A stretch of DNA of 64,000 nt from Collybiopsis luxurians FD-317 M1 (GCA_000827265.1 KN834749.1:733500-797499); one strand, 5' to 3'; positions 25,125 to 43,881 are shown, counted from the first letter of the stretch. The notes: generated from the sequence alone by a model not told the origin. Translations and numbers: made by a program.

Positions 25125-28100
25125 TCAACCAAATGTTTGACTCTGTGACAGGACACGTCAATGACTGACCATTTACCAGGGTAAAGCAGAAATGTTGACT
25201 TACAGAACGAGCACTTCTCTTGACCTTTGACAACCGCCATTCATCCGCCTTCTCGTACTTGTTGTAGAGCGGTTCAATCTTCTCTTGCCTCTTTCGTTTA
25301 CTGATCTTGTTTGCATCCGCCACTTTGAAGAACTGAGGCGCGACTTCTACAAGCCACTTGGGTTCCACAGCGGTCACGTTATGACAGTACTCCCTCGTGG
25401 TTAAGACCAGCTCGTGGTAGATCAGCCACTCTGGGTTTCGGTTGAAGAGGGCTGACGATGGATGAATGTATACCGGAGTCCCTTCAACGAGGGTTTTGTA
25501 TCCCTCCTGTGGATCCTTCTTTGCGGCGTGTCGGAAGAAGCCCGAACAGATTGCTCTGCGAACCTTGTTATAGTCTCGGCCAGCAGACAGAATGTCATGC
25601 TTATAACGATCCATAATCCCAAGTAATTGCTTCCTCACATCCTGTGCACGTCGCATACTCCGCGCTTGAATAAAGTTTTCGTAGCACCAAGGATTGGAAA
25701 AGTTGGCATTCTTCCAGCCGTTATATACAGTAAGCAAGGTAAGGTGGTCGCCTTCTGGTTGGTGAAATTTGGCTTTCTTTGAGTCAGCCTGACCCTGTTT
25801 CTCCTTTGGTCGATAAAAGACACTTTGAACAGAAAGCATAGCTACAATGGACAGGATTTCTTCCGAACATCCCAATTCCACAGATGCAATTAACATCTTC
25901 GCCAGTGGAGGATCTCCAGGAAAATCTGCCATCTTTCGACCCAATCTGGTGAGGAGACCTTCGTCATCCAGAGCAGACAGAGCATATAGGGATTCTAGCG
26001 CTGTAAGCATCGTCTGTGCAGGAGGAGGATCCATAAAGTCAAAGCTGAGCAAGTCATTGATTCCCATGGCTTTAAGTTGTAGAATCGTCGACGCCAAGTT
26101 CGTTCGCTGGATATCAGGGATCGAGTTCGGTAGCATCTCGTTCCGGAAAGCGGCTTCGGTATACAATCTGTAGCATTTCCCTGGCCCAGTACGTCCAGCA
26201 CGGCCCGAGCGCTGTCTAGCCTGGGCTTGCGAGATAGGCATCACGACCAGTGAGTCCATTCCCAGCCTCGGATCGTAAGCACTCTGCTTGGAAAATCCAG
26301 GGTCAATGACATAGTAGATGGCGGGAATCGTTAAGCTTGTCTCCGCAACATTAGTGGCGATGACGACCTTTCGTGTTCCTGGGGGCGTCGGTTCGAAGAC
26401 CCGCGATTGAACTTCTGACGGCAGGGCAGAATAAATTGGAAGAATTAACAGTTCCGGAACTTTGGGACCTAAAGCTTTCATACGCTCGTAAAGAATCTCA
26501 CAAGCAGTGTCGATCTCTTCCTGCCCAGTAAGGAACAGTAGAATGTCACCTGGAGGCTCAGAAAGGTGGATCTGCATTACTGTGATAAGGGATGCGTCCA
26601 AATAGTCGGTTTCGGGCTCCTTAGTGTAAAGAATCTCCACGGGGAAGGTGCGACCAGGTATAGTAAAAATGGGGCAGCCAAAGAAGTATTTCGAGAACTT
26701 TTCGGCGTCTAAAGTGGCTGATGTGACGATGAGCTTCAAATCTGGTCGTCGCTTGACTGCCTCTGAACGTGAAGGGTTAGATACACTACAGGGAAAAAAA
26801 ATGGGGAGACAGTCCTTACTTTTCATTAGACCAAACAGAACGTCCGTGGAGATAGTACGTTCATGGGCTTCATCCAACATGATGACCGAGTACTGGTTGC
26901 ACAGAGGGTCGATAAGACATTCACGTTGCAACATGCCGTCCGTCATGTATTTGATACGAGTTTCGGGACTAGTACAATCCTCAAAACGAATTGTATACCC
27001 CACCTCCTGACCAAGCCGACAACCAACTTCTTCAGAAACACGCTTTGCCACGGACATTGCTGCAACGCGACGTGGTTGCGTACATCCAATACGGCCGCGA
27101 TCAGTATAACCAGATTCAGCGAGATACTGAACCATTTGGGTAGTCTTTCCAGATCCAGTGTCTCCGACGACGATGAGCACTTGATGCTGTCAAATTATGT
27201 GAGTTTTGTCTGCAAGAAAGATTGGTTAAATTCCTCACCTCCTCAATTGCCTTGAGAAGTGGGTCTCGTAGCTTAAATATAGGCAGCCGCCTCCTCTGAT
27301 CTTGAATTGAGAGCGTCGTGATTTCTCCATAAGTGGTCGCTTTGTTGAATGTTTCTTGTTTCCAAGATGGGACCTCTCCGGCTCTTTGTCCTTTCAAGTG
27401 ACCCCTCATGTCCTGAGCAAACACCCTATCCCCTTCCTGCGCCATGGGATCCAGCCAAGGTGAACTGAAATCCCGTGCTTCAGAGTCGGCCTGTTCGTTC
27501 ACTTCTTGCTGCCTCAGCTCTCGACGTTCTTTCGCCAAAGAAGCACCTGCAAGAGCGGCCCTATTGAGAGAACCATCAGGGGCCTTTACAATCTTTACAG
27601 GGCTAAGTTCGAGAGTCATTTTTGTCTGGCCAGCCAGAAAGGGCGGCTCATCTTCTCGAACTTCGACATCTAGTTCTTCTTCAACTTCGGCATGCGCCAG
27701 AGGATTGTTGAAATCTTCATCGAGATCCGGATACTCCGAGGCATCGATAGCCCCAGAAGAAATAAGTTGTTTTATTTCCCAGCGCTCGGGGGAAGTGAGA
27801 CGTTTAGCAGACCTCACAGGGGCATCACTCATCTTCGAGTGTAGAGGAAGGGCATTGGCCCCAGAGGATGCTATCCTCGCGGCCCTTTCACGCTCCTCCT
27901 CCATTTCCGCCTCGGATTTGATACGTAAATGAGGGGTCAGATCTCGACCGCTAACCTGGTCAACGTCCTTCATCGACAAGCCGATTCTGCTTCCAGCCAT
28001 ACTCATGACTTTGACTTTGACATTTTGTCCCCGACTGAGCAAATCCAATGCAGAGTTCGCCCGAGCGCCTGTTTGGATATTGGATACATGAACCATCCCT

Positions 28101-28800
28101 ACAGGAGAATGAGAAATAAGCGTGAAGCATGGCGTGACAACTGACCTTCTACGCGCCCAGCGACACCTTCCAAAGTCACGAAAGCGCCAAATTCCTTCAG
28201 GCCGGATACTCGGCCGTTGTAAATTTTAAAAAGGATTGGTCGATCGTCCAAAGATGGTCGGCCATTCCTTCCCCTTCGATCATAGTCCCTTCCGCGTGGA
28301 GGGCTAGGGCTACGTCGGCTTGGAGAATAGGACGTATCTCGTTTCTGCCTTTTGGGTGATCGCTCCAGTTGCGAAGGCCTCTTCTTGCCGGATACCAAGT
28401 CTCCCAGCTCCTTCAAAAAGAGGTCGTCCGATAGCGGGGCTTCCGGCTCCTGGTTTTTCAAGGACAGTCCTGGAAACATGCGCTTCTTCTTTTCCTGCTC
28501 TGTTAACTGTCCATCTACCTTGGATGCAGTCTGTCCGTTTGGCAAAGTGATATTTTTGTGTTTGGGATGCATGCTGAGGATGAGTCTGTCTACATTTTCG
28601 ATGAACGAGTCTGGAAAATCGGCTCCAACACTCTTCAATTTGTCCTTGAAATCAGGTAGACTTTTATTAGCCTGGTCATGAAGGGAAATGACGAATTCAG
28701 CGAGAACTTTGTCGTTTATTCCAGTGTGGTTGTCAATCTCCTGGGTGATTTTGGAAACAAGAGAGAGATATTCGAGGTTATAGATGTCGGAATTGGCCAT
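25125..28800 (-). CDS. PRP22: DEAH-box pre-mRNA splicing helicase Prp22/DHX8
   Basis: Exons 28800-28146, 28098-27239, 27186-26820, 26762-25204 and 25142-25125 give 1152 aa, normal for Prp22. Prp22 releases spliced mRNA from the spliceosome. An RS-like patch precedes an S1 RNA-binding domain at about residues 195-275 ([19 protein letters not shown]). Helicase motifs: GDTGSGKTT (about 511), [44 protein letters not shown] block read as [12 protein letters not shown], and [19 protein letters not shown]. The last exon is only 18 nt (SQTFG plus stop), which matches the family C-terminus; reading through the intron would give an unrelated tail. Confidence 0.96.
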
Positions 28801-28885
28801 CCCAGATGGTAAAAGCTAAGTCAAGTTGTAAGCGCCCACTCGTCTTCTGCACATGATTACGGGCGTCTAAAATTTTCAAAATATT
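28801..28885. promoter_or_regulatory. 85-bp divergent promoter between two RNA helicases
   Basis: The start codons of Prp22 (minus) and the DHX29-like helicase (plus) lie 85 bp apart. There is room for only one nucleosome-free region, so both are probably controlled together. Confidence 0.6.
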
Positions 28886-31800
28886 ATGCCACCCCGCAAA
28901 GGTATTGTAAAATCTGGAAATGCTGGAAACTCGTCAAAATCTAGTGGAAAAGAATCAAATACAACCTTGGATGGTGATAAACCTTTGTTTCCCCCTGGAT
29001 CTAAATTCCCTGCAAGTCTTCTTCATGAAAGGTACCCGCATCCTTTCTCAACATTACACACATCTCTGACGGTATTCTAGATGCCAGAAGCTTGGATGGG
29101 ACAAGCCCATAATTGACACAGCAAGTTCTCGTCTCTTGTCTTTTTGTCTCATTTGACCGTCTCTGTAGAGGAAACATGCTAATGGTTATTCGTTCATCAT
29201 CACTCTTAGTAGAATGAACAAGAAAACTTCAGAGAAGGAATTTGTTCGTTTAGAACCTCATCCTCCCTATTTTTGTCCGTCTGCCCTCGAAGCGCGTCAT
29301 TGGGGTGCCACGTACGCTTTGTATCGCGTTAGTACTGCAATCTGTAGCGCGAGCATCGACCAATTCAATGTTCCAACCTATAGTTCTCCAACAGCCTTCA
29401 GCTCAATCGCGTTCTGCCGCGGGGTCCTGCGGATTACTGGAACAATTTAGCGGTAACTCTCATTTTTTTAACTCTCTCATTTACTGATTTGAGCAAAGGC
29501 AGAACATAAGGAAGCCCCGGAACACTTGAAGTGGATGTACGACCCTGATCCTTTCGCAGCTAGAAAGAAAGTGGACGAGAGACAGGCTCTGGCAACTGAA
29601 AGACGCGCTCGTTCAGCTGCAAACACTGATCCGGCCGGAAATACGCGTCAAACTGCTTCTTCATCTTCCAGCGAGTTTTCTCGAGCTCCAGAAGTCAGAA
29701 TGGCGGTCGCTTTACGGGATCAGGTCGAAGAGGCTGTCAAGCAGGTCAGTCGATCTACAGAAACTGTGCTTTCATTTCCTTAATATTGAATATCCCCCAG
29801 GGATTAGCTTTATATTCTGAAGTGGAGGGTTTGGAACCTCCGATCATTCAGGACGACGTCGCCCAGAACGTCACTCAACAATTAGTTCATCTGGGATTCA
29901 AATCCGTTCAGGCACGCAACGCAGTCGAGTTTCTGTCAAAGCCTTCACCCACTGCGGAGAAATTGCTGCACACACTTTCCCCCTTGGATGCTTCTATTGA
30001 GTATCTCGTCCTCCATTTACCCGAAGATGCTCTGCCCGAACGTTTCATGCCCTCCATAAACTCTTCCAATCCATTCGTAACCGGAGTACATTCTGGGACA
30101 GACAACTTGAAGGCTCGTTGGACGGCGGAGAGGGCTGTCAAAGAGGCAGGATGGCCGATACATCTCGTCAGAGACCTGACAGCAGATGCCCGTTTTTTAG
30201 ACGACTGGGACTTGTTATTAGTGGCCCTTGGGAAGAGGCTTGTTGGAGATACAAATTCGATACCCATGATTTCTTCCCTACAGAACGAACAGAGCTTCCA
30301 AATAGATGTGCAGGAAGTAGAAGCATTTGGGGGACACTTTGAAGAACCTCACCACCTTGTCATGCCTATGTTCACAGCCCCTGTGACATTGCATGTCATG
30401 ATCTCCTTGCAAGGGCGATATCCATGTCCTGCTTATGCTCCGATGTATATCACCGGGCCTTCGATACCGGCATACGTTCGACTTCATCTCTTATCACAAC
30501 TGCTTATTGCTGTGCAGGATCCAAACTTTCAGCAGGATGGAGAAGCTGGATTTTGTACGGCTGCTATGCGATGCCTAGAGGAAGCATGGGCCCTAGTCGA
30601 AGACAGTGGACCCCCTGACATGTCGGAGGTTTTGAAGTACACAATGCCCTCTAGACCTCTAGAAGCCACAGTAGTTCCGATGGTGGCAACATTACAACCT
30701 CTGGAGAAGCCTAAGCAGAGGACAAGAAGACGAGATACTAGAAGCAACGAAGAAATCAAAGCTGATTTTGCAAAGATCCGTAAAAGTGAAAAGGTAGAAG
30801 GTGTTTTAGTTTCAAAACCCGATTCACCGTTGAAATCTTCCCCAGTACCAGCAAATTCTTAGCGGAAGACAAAAATTGCCTTCCTTCGGAGTCGAAGCCG
30901 AATTTCTGAATTTACTCGAAGCGCATCGTGTTGTGGTGGTAGTAGGAGAAACGGGCTGTGGGAAGACAACTCAACGTGCGTTCGAAGCTTCTAGTCACAG
31001 CAAAGCATTATTGAAGTCCAATCAACTAGTACCTCAATTCATTCTCGACTCGCTGATCGAGTCGAATCGAGGTTCCGGTTCATCAATTTTAGTTACTCAG
31101 CCCCGAAGGCTCGCTGCAATTGGTGTAGCGAGTCGAGTTTCTGCCGAGCGACTGGATGATGGCTCAGTCGGGTATGCGATCCGTGGAGAAAGCAAACAGT
31201 CTGAGAAAACCAAACTCCTGTTTTGCACTACTGGTGTCGTACTCCGTCGTTTGAGCTCGGGCGATAGCTTAGAAGAGGTGACGCACATCATAGTCGACGA
31301 GGTACATACGTATTCCCCAGGTATTACCTACCAGCTCACGCTAATTACAGGTGCATGAACGCTCAATAGATGGCGATTTCCTTCTCTTGGAGCTAAAAGA
31401 ACTTCTTAAACGGCACTCCAAGCTCAAAATTGTACTCATGTCTGCGACGATCAATCACAAAGTCTTTACAAGATATTTCGGCGATGCCCCGCTGCTTACT
31501 ATTCCGGGTTACACGTATCCAGTTACCAACAGGTATGAAACTTGCAAACTAATTACATCGTCTTAGTCTCGACGATCCTGTTTAGATACTTGGAAGATTT
31601 TCTTCCGGACCTCGATTATCGTCCCAGCCAGAAATCCAGTAAAAGTGATAAAGCGCAAAAAGGCCAGGAAGAAGCACTCAGATCGCAAGGATTGGATGAA
31701 AACACTGTCTCTGCGATCCAGGCAATTACTTGTTCCGATCGTATCGACTATCAGGTATGTCTTCTCGACGAATATGTTCATGTATGCTCAGTATTTCCAA

Positions 31801-33821
31801 CAGCTTATAGCTGCTCTTGTAAATCATATAGTGACGACTGCTGATCGCACGGAAAAAACCGCTATACTTGTATTTCTTCCTGGTATACAAGAAATTCGGC
31901 AATGTATGGATGCTTTACTTGGAGCTAGAAGCGATATAGATATCCTTCCTCTTCATGCAAATCTCTCGAGTGAAGAACAGATGAGGGTTTTCGCAAAAAG
32001 CTCGAGATGGCGAGTAATTGCTTCGACGAATATTGCGGAAACCTCTGTCACGATCGACGTAACATATGTCATCGACGCAGGAAAAGTGAAGGAAGTGCAC
32101 TACGATCCTGACGCCAATGTTTCAAAACTGAGCGAAGTTTGGGTCTCTCGAGCAGCTGCCCGACAAAGAAGGGGTCGAGCAGGACGAATTCAGCCAGGCA
32201 CGTGCTATATGCTCTATACGCGCAAGCAAGAGGAAAGCATGGCGAATTTTGCCGTTCCTGAGGTACAGTTACGTGTTCTCGGCGACAATAAACACATTAA
32301 AGCTTGATTGTAGATTCTGAGAGTTCCTCTGGATAGTGTCTGTCTTGCCGTCAAAACGATTCACCAAGACCAAGACGTAAAAGTATGTTTGTATCGTCTT
32401 TGAGATTAGCACATCTTCTCAACAAATTTCGAAGAATTATCTAACTCGAGCCATTGACCCCCCGGAAATAAGCGCAATAGAGACAGCTTGGTCTATTCTA
32501 GAAGAATTAGGTGCAGTCAACCAAGAAGGGAAACTTACCTCACTGGGGCGCCATATTGTACGTCGAATCAGGTTTTTGTTATTGAGTATGTTGTACTGAC
32601 GCGTCCTTCAGTCAATGCTCCCCGTCGATCTACGATTAGCAAAGGTAAGAATTATTGATCCTCGTTTTTATCATTGTTGACACGGTATTTGCATAGATGC
32701 TCGTCCTTGGTACTCTTTTTCGTTGCCTCGGGCCTGTACTTACAATTGCAGCTTGTTTGTCATCCAAGCCGCTTTTTGTCAGTCCAGTGGAGAAGCGAGA
32801 GGAGGCATCTAAGTACCTTTCTTGTCTGAGAATGGCAAGTATGGGAGTCTAACCCAATAATGACAGAGCTCGTGCGCGCTTCGTTAGAGGGAATAGCGAT
32901 CTCTTGACTGACATGTATGCGTACGATGAGTGCCAGCGCTTACGCCCCGGAGCGCAGTTAGGTAATATCCGACAGTTTTGCGAGCAGGCGAGTACGAACC
33001 AGCGTACGAACAAAGTTCTTTGTATTGACATTGAGCAGAATTTTATCTCACAGTCGTCCTTGCGCAATATTTCAACGCTTCGCCGGGACTATCTAGGACC
33101 TCTTGCTGACATGGGTTTTATTCCTCTGGATTCCACTCCTAGCTCACCCGAACTAAACGTCAATAGCTCCAACGAGAATCTTTTGAAAGCTATAGTGCTT
33201 GGGGGGCTATGGCCAAGAGTCACACAAGTACATCTGCCCAAGTCCGCCATTAAATTTGACAAAGTCCAAGGCGGGTCAGTGCAACGAGAAAACACTGCAA
33301 AAGAATACAAGCTTTTTGACCTACGTGATGGGAGGGTTTTTCTTCACCCATCGAGTGTACTCTTTGGACATGCGTCGTGGAAGTCACCATTCGCTGTCTA
33401 TTTCAATAAGGTAATGACAACAAAATTATTTATCAGAGATGCTACCGAGGTTGGTCGCTTGTATTTTGGTGGTTTTTTTTGCAGATATTGACATGAAAAT
33501 CTAAGATCCCGGTTTGGAGTATGCTGCTGTTTGGTGGACCAATAACTATTAACCATGTTGCTGGAGGCCTAACGGTTGGAGCTCGGAGCGGTAAACTGAA
33601 GCTCAAGGCTTGGCCTCGCATAGGAATCCTGGCAAATCATATCCGGTTCGTTGTAAATGCATTGCAGAAAGTATGCAACTCATATTTCAATGTTTAGAAA
33701 TTTATTAGAAGCTCAGCTCCAGCGGTGCATAGAGGAAGGTTCTATGCTCAATGGATCAGAGGACGGGCCAGTTATCACTGCAATTTTGGCCCTGCTTGCA
33801 TACGATGGGATGACTGGATGA
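28886..33821 (+). CDS. DExH-box RNA helicase, DHX29/DHX57/YLR419W-like
   Basis: Nineteen exons: 28886-29031, 29081-29120, 29169-29327, 29384-29452, 29499-29744, 29801-30793, 30846-30975, 31030-31301, 31351-31532, 31586-31754, 31804-32262, 32314-32382, 32435-32557, 32612-32644, 32697-32812, 32867-32987, 33039-33449, 33506-33645 and 33698-33821 (1333 aa). The N-terminal 550 residues contain VRLEPHPPY, ALEARHWGATYALYR and a UBA/RWD-like region. Helicase motifs are GETGCGKTT (about 585), TQPRRLAAIGVASRV, DEVHERS (DEVH rather than DEAH, as in DHX29), MSATI, STNIAETSVTID and QRRGRAGR, then HA2/OB regions. Relatives assist 48S scanning or ribosome work. Two introns (29121-29168 and 32988-33038) use GC donors. 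The exon 6/7 junction was chosen to give YQQILSGRQKLPSF. Confidence 0.92.
29121..29168 (+). other. GC-AG intron in DHX29-like helicase (N-terminal)
   Basis: The donor is GCAAGT and the length 48 nt. It joins KPIIDT to RKHANGYSFII in phase 0. Confidence 0.8.
32988..33038 (+). other. probable in-frame GC-AG intron in DHX29-like helicase
   Basis: The donor is GCGAGT, the acceptor GAGCAG and the length 51 nt, with no stop in frame. Removal turns FCEQ...NFISQ into a contiguous family motif; retention inserts 17 residues. Confidence 0.65.
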
Positions 33822-34137
33822 TTTTTTCCATCACTTTGCATACTGAAGCTAAGTATGTGAATAGTATAAACATAGTGTACGCTGCATAGACTTGAAACAA
33901 CCGGCACTTTGCTCTGAACTTGTCAGACTCTTCCAGCTTGAGCAAGGCACATTCAAGATTAATGAGGGTCCTCAGAGACGAGGAGTTGAATGTTGAAGTG
34001 CCCTCAGTCGCAGGGTCGGCCGATTACTTTAAATTTTGACCTAGGTTTTCTCGACACGTTGTCGTTGTGGATAATATAGATAAGATGTACAAAGATAGCT
34101 AACAATCTCGAGAAGGTAGGACCGGTATTTTTCGAAA
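33822..34137. other. convergent intergenic region
   Basis: 316 bp between two 3' ends. Only terminator/polyadenylation sequence is expected; no gene is seen. Confidence 0.5.
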
Positions 34138-34962
34138 TCAACAATAAGGAAGGACGCTGGGTGACCCTACAGCAGGAGGTCTGGTACTCGGCCGGCGAAA
34201 TAGAGGCTCCAGTGGATGTCGATCGTAGGCAGGGCGAAAATATGAAGGAGGCTGGAAAAGAGGCATTGGGGTCATAGGATAATGATATGGCAATTTCGAC
34301 TTTTCTTGCTGATCCATAAATTCTGCTGAAGGATATCTATGTCCATCCTCGGTCGACAGCTTCAAATGCCACGTTTTCTCCGCAGAATCAGCGACCATCA
34401 CTTCTGATCCTTCTTCCCTTTTACTCCAGAGATTTCGAAAACATTGCCACCAAGACTCGAAAAAGATGGTGAGAAGAACCATGCTCGCTATTGAGGCAAT
34501 GACAATCAAGCCAATTCCAAAGATTTTCCATCGTTTCGCCATGCGAGTATAATTTGAACTGGTATAAGTCGAAGGAGTAGCCAGCGTCTCCGAATAGGAA
34601 TGCGGGTTGGGAGACGGAGCTGCATTTACTGGCGAGATAGATTCAAATTGGGATGGTAGGGGAGGTAATGTGCCGATAACCGAGTAAGATTTCTCAGTTG
34701 TGAACGTCGAGAAAACCGATGAGACTTTTTGATAACTTGCTGTTTTGCTAGCTGAGACATAGATACTCGAAGAGCTCGTGTATACGACTTCAGTAACAGA
34801 AGAGAGGATACTGTTTTGGCTATTGGGACCATTGGTACCCAGTAGTGGAAAGTCGAAACGGGGCGATTTAGATGGTGAAGGGATCCGCATTAGCGGGTAG
34901 GAGATGACATTTTGAGGCCAAAGAATGAACAAGACCAGAAAGAGACTGACGGTTTTCCACAT
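34138..34962 (-). CDS. single-pass membrane protein with Ser/Thr-rich ectodomain
   Basis: One exon, 274 aa from the ATG at 34962; the open frame extends to 35040 but without another ATG. It has a signal peptide (MWKTVSLFLVLFILWPQNVIS), then about 120 residues rich in Ser, Thr and Pro. A strong transmembrane helix (IFGIGLIVIASIASMVLLTIF) follows, preceded by MAKRWK and followed by a basic, Pro-rich cytoplasmic tail of about 100 residues. The layout resembles wall-stress sensors and other type I fungal proteins, but I recognise no WSC or Mid2 domain. It is the only intronless complete gene in the window. Function unknown. Confidence 0.75.
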   Translation of the reverse strand: MWKTVSLFLVLFILWPQNVISYPLMRIPSPSKSPRFDFPLLGTNGPNSQNSILSSVTEVVYTSSSSIYVSASKTASYQKVSSVFSTFTTEKSYSVIGTLPPLPSQFESISPVNAAPSPNPHSYSETLATPSTYTSSNYTRMAKRWKIFGIGLIVIASIASMVLLTIFFESWWQCFRNLWSKREEGSEVMVADSAEKTWHLKLSTEDGHRYPSAEFMDQQEKSKLPYHYPMTPMPLFQPPSYFRPAYDRHPLEPLFRRPSTRPPAVGSPSVLPYC

Positions 34963-35350
34963 AATCCAAGAGAAGCTGCAAAGAAAGACGGTTTGAGGCG
35001 CCGGCAGTCTAAGCGCCCTTGCCGGTTGCCTAGGGTTCAAAATACTTGAATGTTTCTGGCAAGTTTCTGGCGTTCAATGAATACTTCTGTCGATACCTTA
35101 CCATATTGAGGTGGTGGTAGGCGCCTGACGGAAAAAGTGATAGTTTCTTTTTAGATACACGTTACTTCAACGGTGAAACTGCTCGGTACGATGACTAGAA
35201 AAAAATTGGTGACAAAATTTTTCTGAAACAAGTCTTAGATGAAGTAAACGAGAGTAATGAATGCATTCAACAAAAATGGCGTGCAACATTTCTGCGAAAA
35301 AAAGGTTGCCTAGATTTGTCCGACAATGAGGCGACAAGTACGAAAGGTAA
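34963..35350. other. intergenic region between membrane protein and ABC transporter
   Basis: 388 bp. It holds the promoter of the minus-strand membrane protein and the 3' end of the ABC gene; nothing else is recognised. Confidence 0.5.
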
Positions 35351-41553
<6,203 letters not shown>

Positions 41554-41785
41554 CACGTATCAAATCAAACGAAAACACTTACAGTGTACAGCGCTTTCTA
41601 CGCTGGCAGTCGTACTAGCGAAAAAGTGGGTTGTCACCCATGTAACGGCTTGTCACATACAACACGTGGGACGCTCGCAGCCGACTACGAGATAATGCTT
41701 CATTCAAGGACTTCGTTAAATATTGAGTGTGTTTCTAATACAATGCTACATAACAAGTAACCTGGTTCTCTTGATTGTTCGTGCT

Positions 41786-43881
41786 TCATGCAAAACGGAC
41801 TTTTTCTCCCGGACGACCTTCGGAAAGCAGAACAACGGCCTTGGGGCGGGTCAGAGTGTGACCGCATAACCAAGAAAGGAGTGCTCACATATTTTCCGCT
41901 GATTTTCCAACCAGGCTCCGCCTTGTCCAATTTTTCAGCAATCTCGTCACCTTCTTCACCAAAGCCAACTACGACGTCACTTTTGATTGTCCTCAAGCTA
42001 GCAATCTTGGGTGCACCCGCGCTACTAGCCATGGGTCCAATGGCAACGTCGAAAGGGGTCGAAGCAGGTGCAGCGCAATCATACCTGAATTCCAGCATGT
42101 AAGGAAAAAGAAAATCATGAAAAATTTAACGAACGTTAGCTTGCGGTGGTTAAGATCTCCCTTGAAAATGACCAGATCTGAGTGCGACAGATGTAGGAAT
42201 AGATCAGGCGATTCCGCATGCAAATCCCAGAAGGTGAAACCCGTGCACCAGAACGGGTGTTGCTGTACTTTCACATCAACGAGGATTCCAAGAGAGGGTC
42301 AAGCTAAACAGCTTACCTCGTAAACCCATATACTTTCCTTTTCGTATTGCTGAAATTTGACGTCAGTAGGAAATTCATTGACAAAACTATTATCTTACCT
42401 TCCATCGAGCACCGAGGCGCCTCAATGACTCCAACTCGACTTCGCTAGCCTTAGGGAAGAGCTGGCCGTATACCATCGTGTTCAAAAGCCAGTCCCAATC
42501 CCGTCGTGTTACATCGGAAACAAACCTGTTTGAAGAGTCAACCTGAATCAACTGTGAAGGATACAAAAATGCAAACCATGGATAACGCTTGCCATGGAAG
42601 CGAACTTGCTTTGCAAGGCCGCTCTGAATCAGAAAGTCGGCTACAAAAAAGCTTGAGCGGTGGATCGGCTCAGATCAGAAGAATACTCACCGTAAACCAT
42701 ATCACAGTATAATTCGAATCCGGCATTATCCAACACAAAATCGATCCGTCCTCCCGTCTTGTTTCGGATTTCCTTGACCGATTCCCAAAGTTTGGGGAGA
42801 TCATTTCCAAGGATATGCTTCTCTGTCTCGCGAAGGTGATCACCACCGGTCGACTGCAGGGCTTTGATCTGTTCTTCGGTCATGTTAATGAGCAACGAAA
42901 GATCAGTCGAGTTGCCCCACAGGCAGACTGATATAAGTGATCAGTTGACGCGAGCTCTGCAAAGTGTATAGCTAACCTTGCGTAAGCTCGAGGAACGTTA
43001 AACGTTCAGATTCCAGCTTTTCACTAGGGGAAAGATTGTCGGAGATTGTGAAAGGTTCAGCGAAACGCAACGATAGCTCGAAAACGGCGTCGGAGGAACG
43101 GGAGAAAGTATCGCACTGAAAATAGACGTGCTATGGGCGAGGGTAGAGGCAAGTATATAAATGTGTAAAAACCTTTTGACGGAAAAACACGTCGTAGCCG
43201 GACCAAAATTTGGAGACGCTGAAGCATTCTCTGAGACGGCGGTATTTGTAGGCCTCGGCGAATAGCCAGGGGGCGTTCATAAAGTCCTTTCCTGGGGGGC
43301 CATGAAGCAGTGTGTAGTGATTTGAACGGGAAAACACGTACCCTGAAAATATTTGGCGATTTCCTTGTTCCAGAGAGCGACATCAGCCTCGCCATCATCG
43401 ATAATGGGTCTCAATTTAGCGTTTCCGCTGAGGTCAGTCATAAGACTCTCCATGCGTTCGATACAATGAACCAAATCGACGATTTTATCTTCAGAGGATT
43501 GCTCGTTCAAGGTACGAGTGGTGTCGTCGATAGCCTTTCCCAAAATAGTGGGGAGACGGGATTGCATGGTAGCATGAGCGAAAGAGTATTCATGATAACC
43601 TCTGTAGAGATGGTGAGCGAGTAGTATGAAACTAATATCTAAAACGTACCTATAAGCTGGCCAAGGCTATAGAGAAAAGATGAGGAATAATTTGGAATAT
43701 CAGAAAGATGCTTACAGGATTGTTTGGATCGATCTGGGAAAGGATGAGGAGGGTATAAGAATGAAAAAAGAAGAAAACAAACTCTAGTTGGAGTCCTTGG
43801 CCAGGGTGTTTTGATATTCTTTTTACTAGGTAAATGACCGAGAGAGAGGGTCACTCGAGTAGGTGCTACTTGAGAGGTCAT
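41786..43881 (-). CDS. DUF89/ARMT1-type damage-control phosphatase
   Basis: Thirteen exons: 43881-43783, 43733-43716, 43666-43650, 43601-43342, 43291-43173, 43115-42977, 42927-42691, 42640-42577, 42525-42399, 42349-42317, 42262-42135, 42084-41889 and 41839-41786 (496 aa). Diagnostic blocks are WPAYRGYHEYSFA near the start, CLWGNSTDLSLL, FVLDNAGFELYCDM with the metal-binding Asp/Asn, VSDVTRRDWDW and the late IFKGDLNHRKL motif. Metal-dependent enzymes of this family (human ARMT1, yeast Hrt2/YMR027W) hydrolyse damaged phosphometabolites such as fructose-1-phosphate. Exons 2 and 3 are 18 and 17 nt; they encode IDPNNP and PWPAY, which fit the family N-terminus. Confidence 0.88.

Noticed and set aside
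27444..27932. 162-codon plus-strand frame
   Set aside because: It is antisense to the second exon of Prp22, which is a firm gene; Ser/Arg-rich shadow composition.
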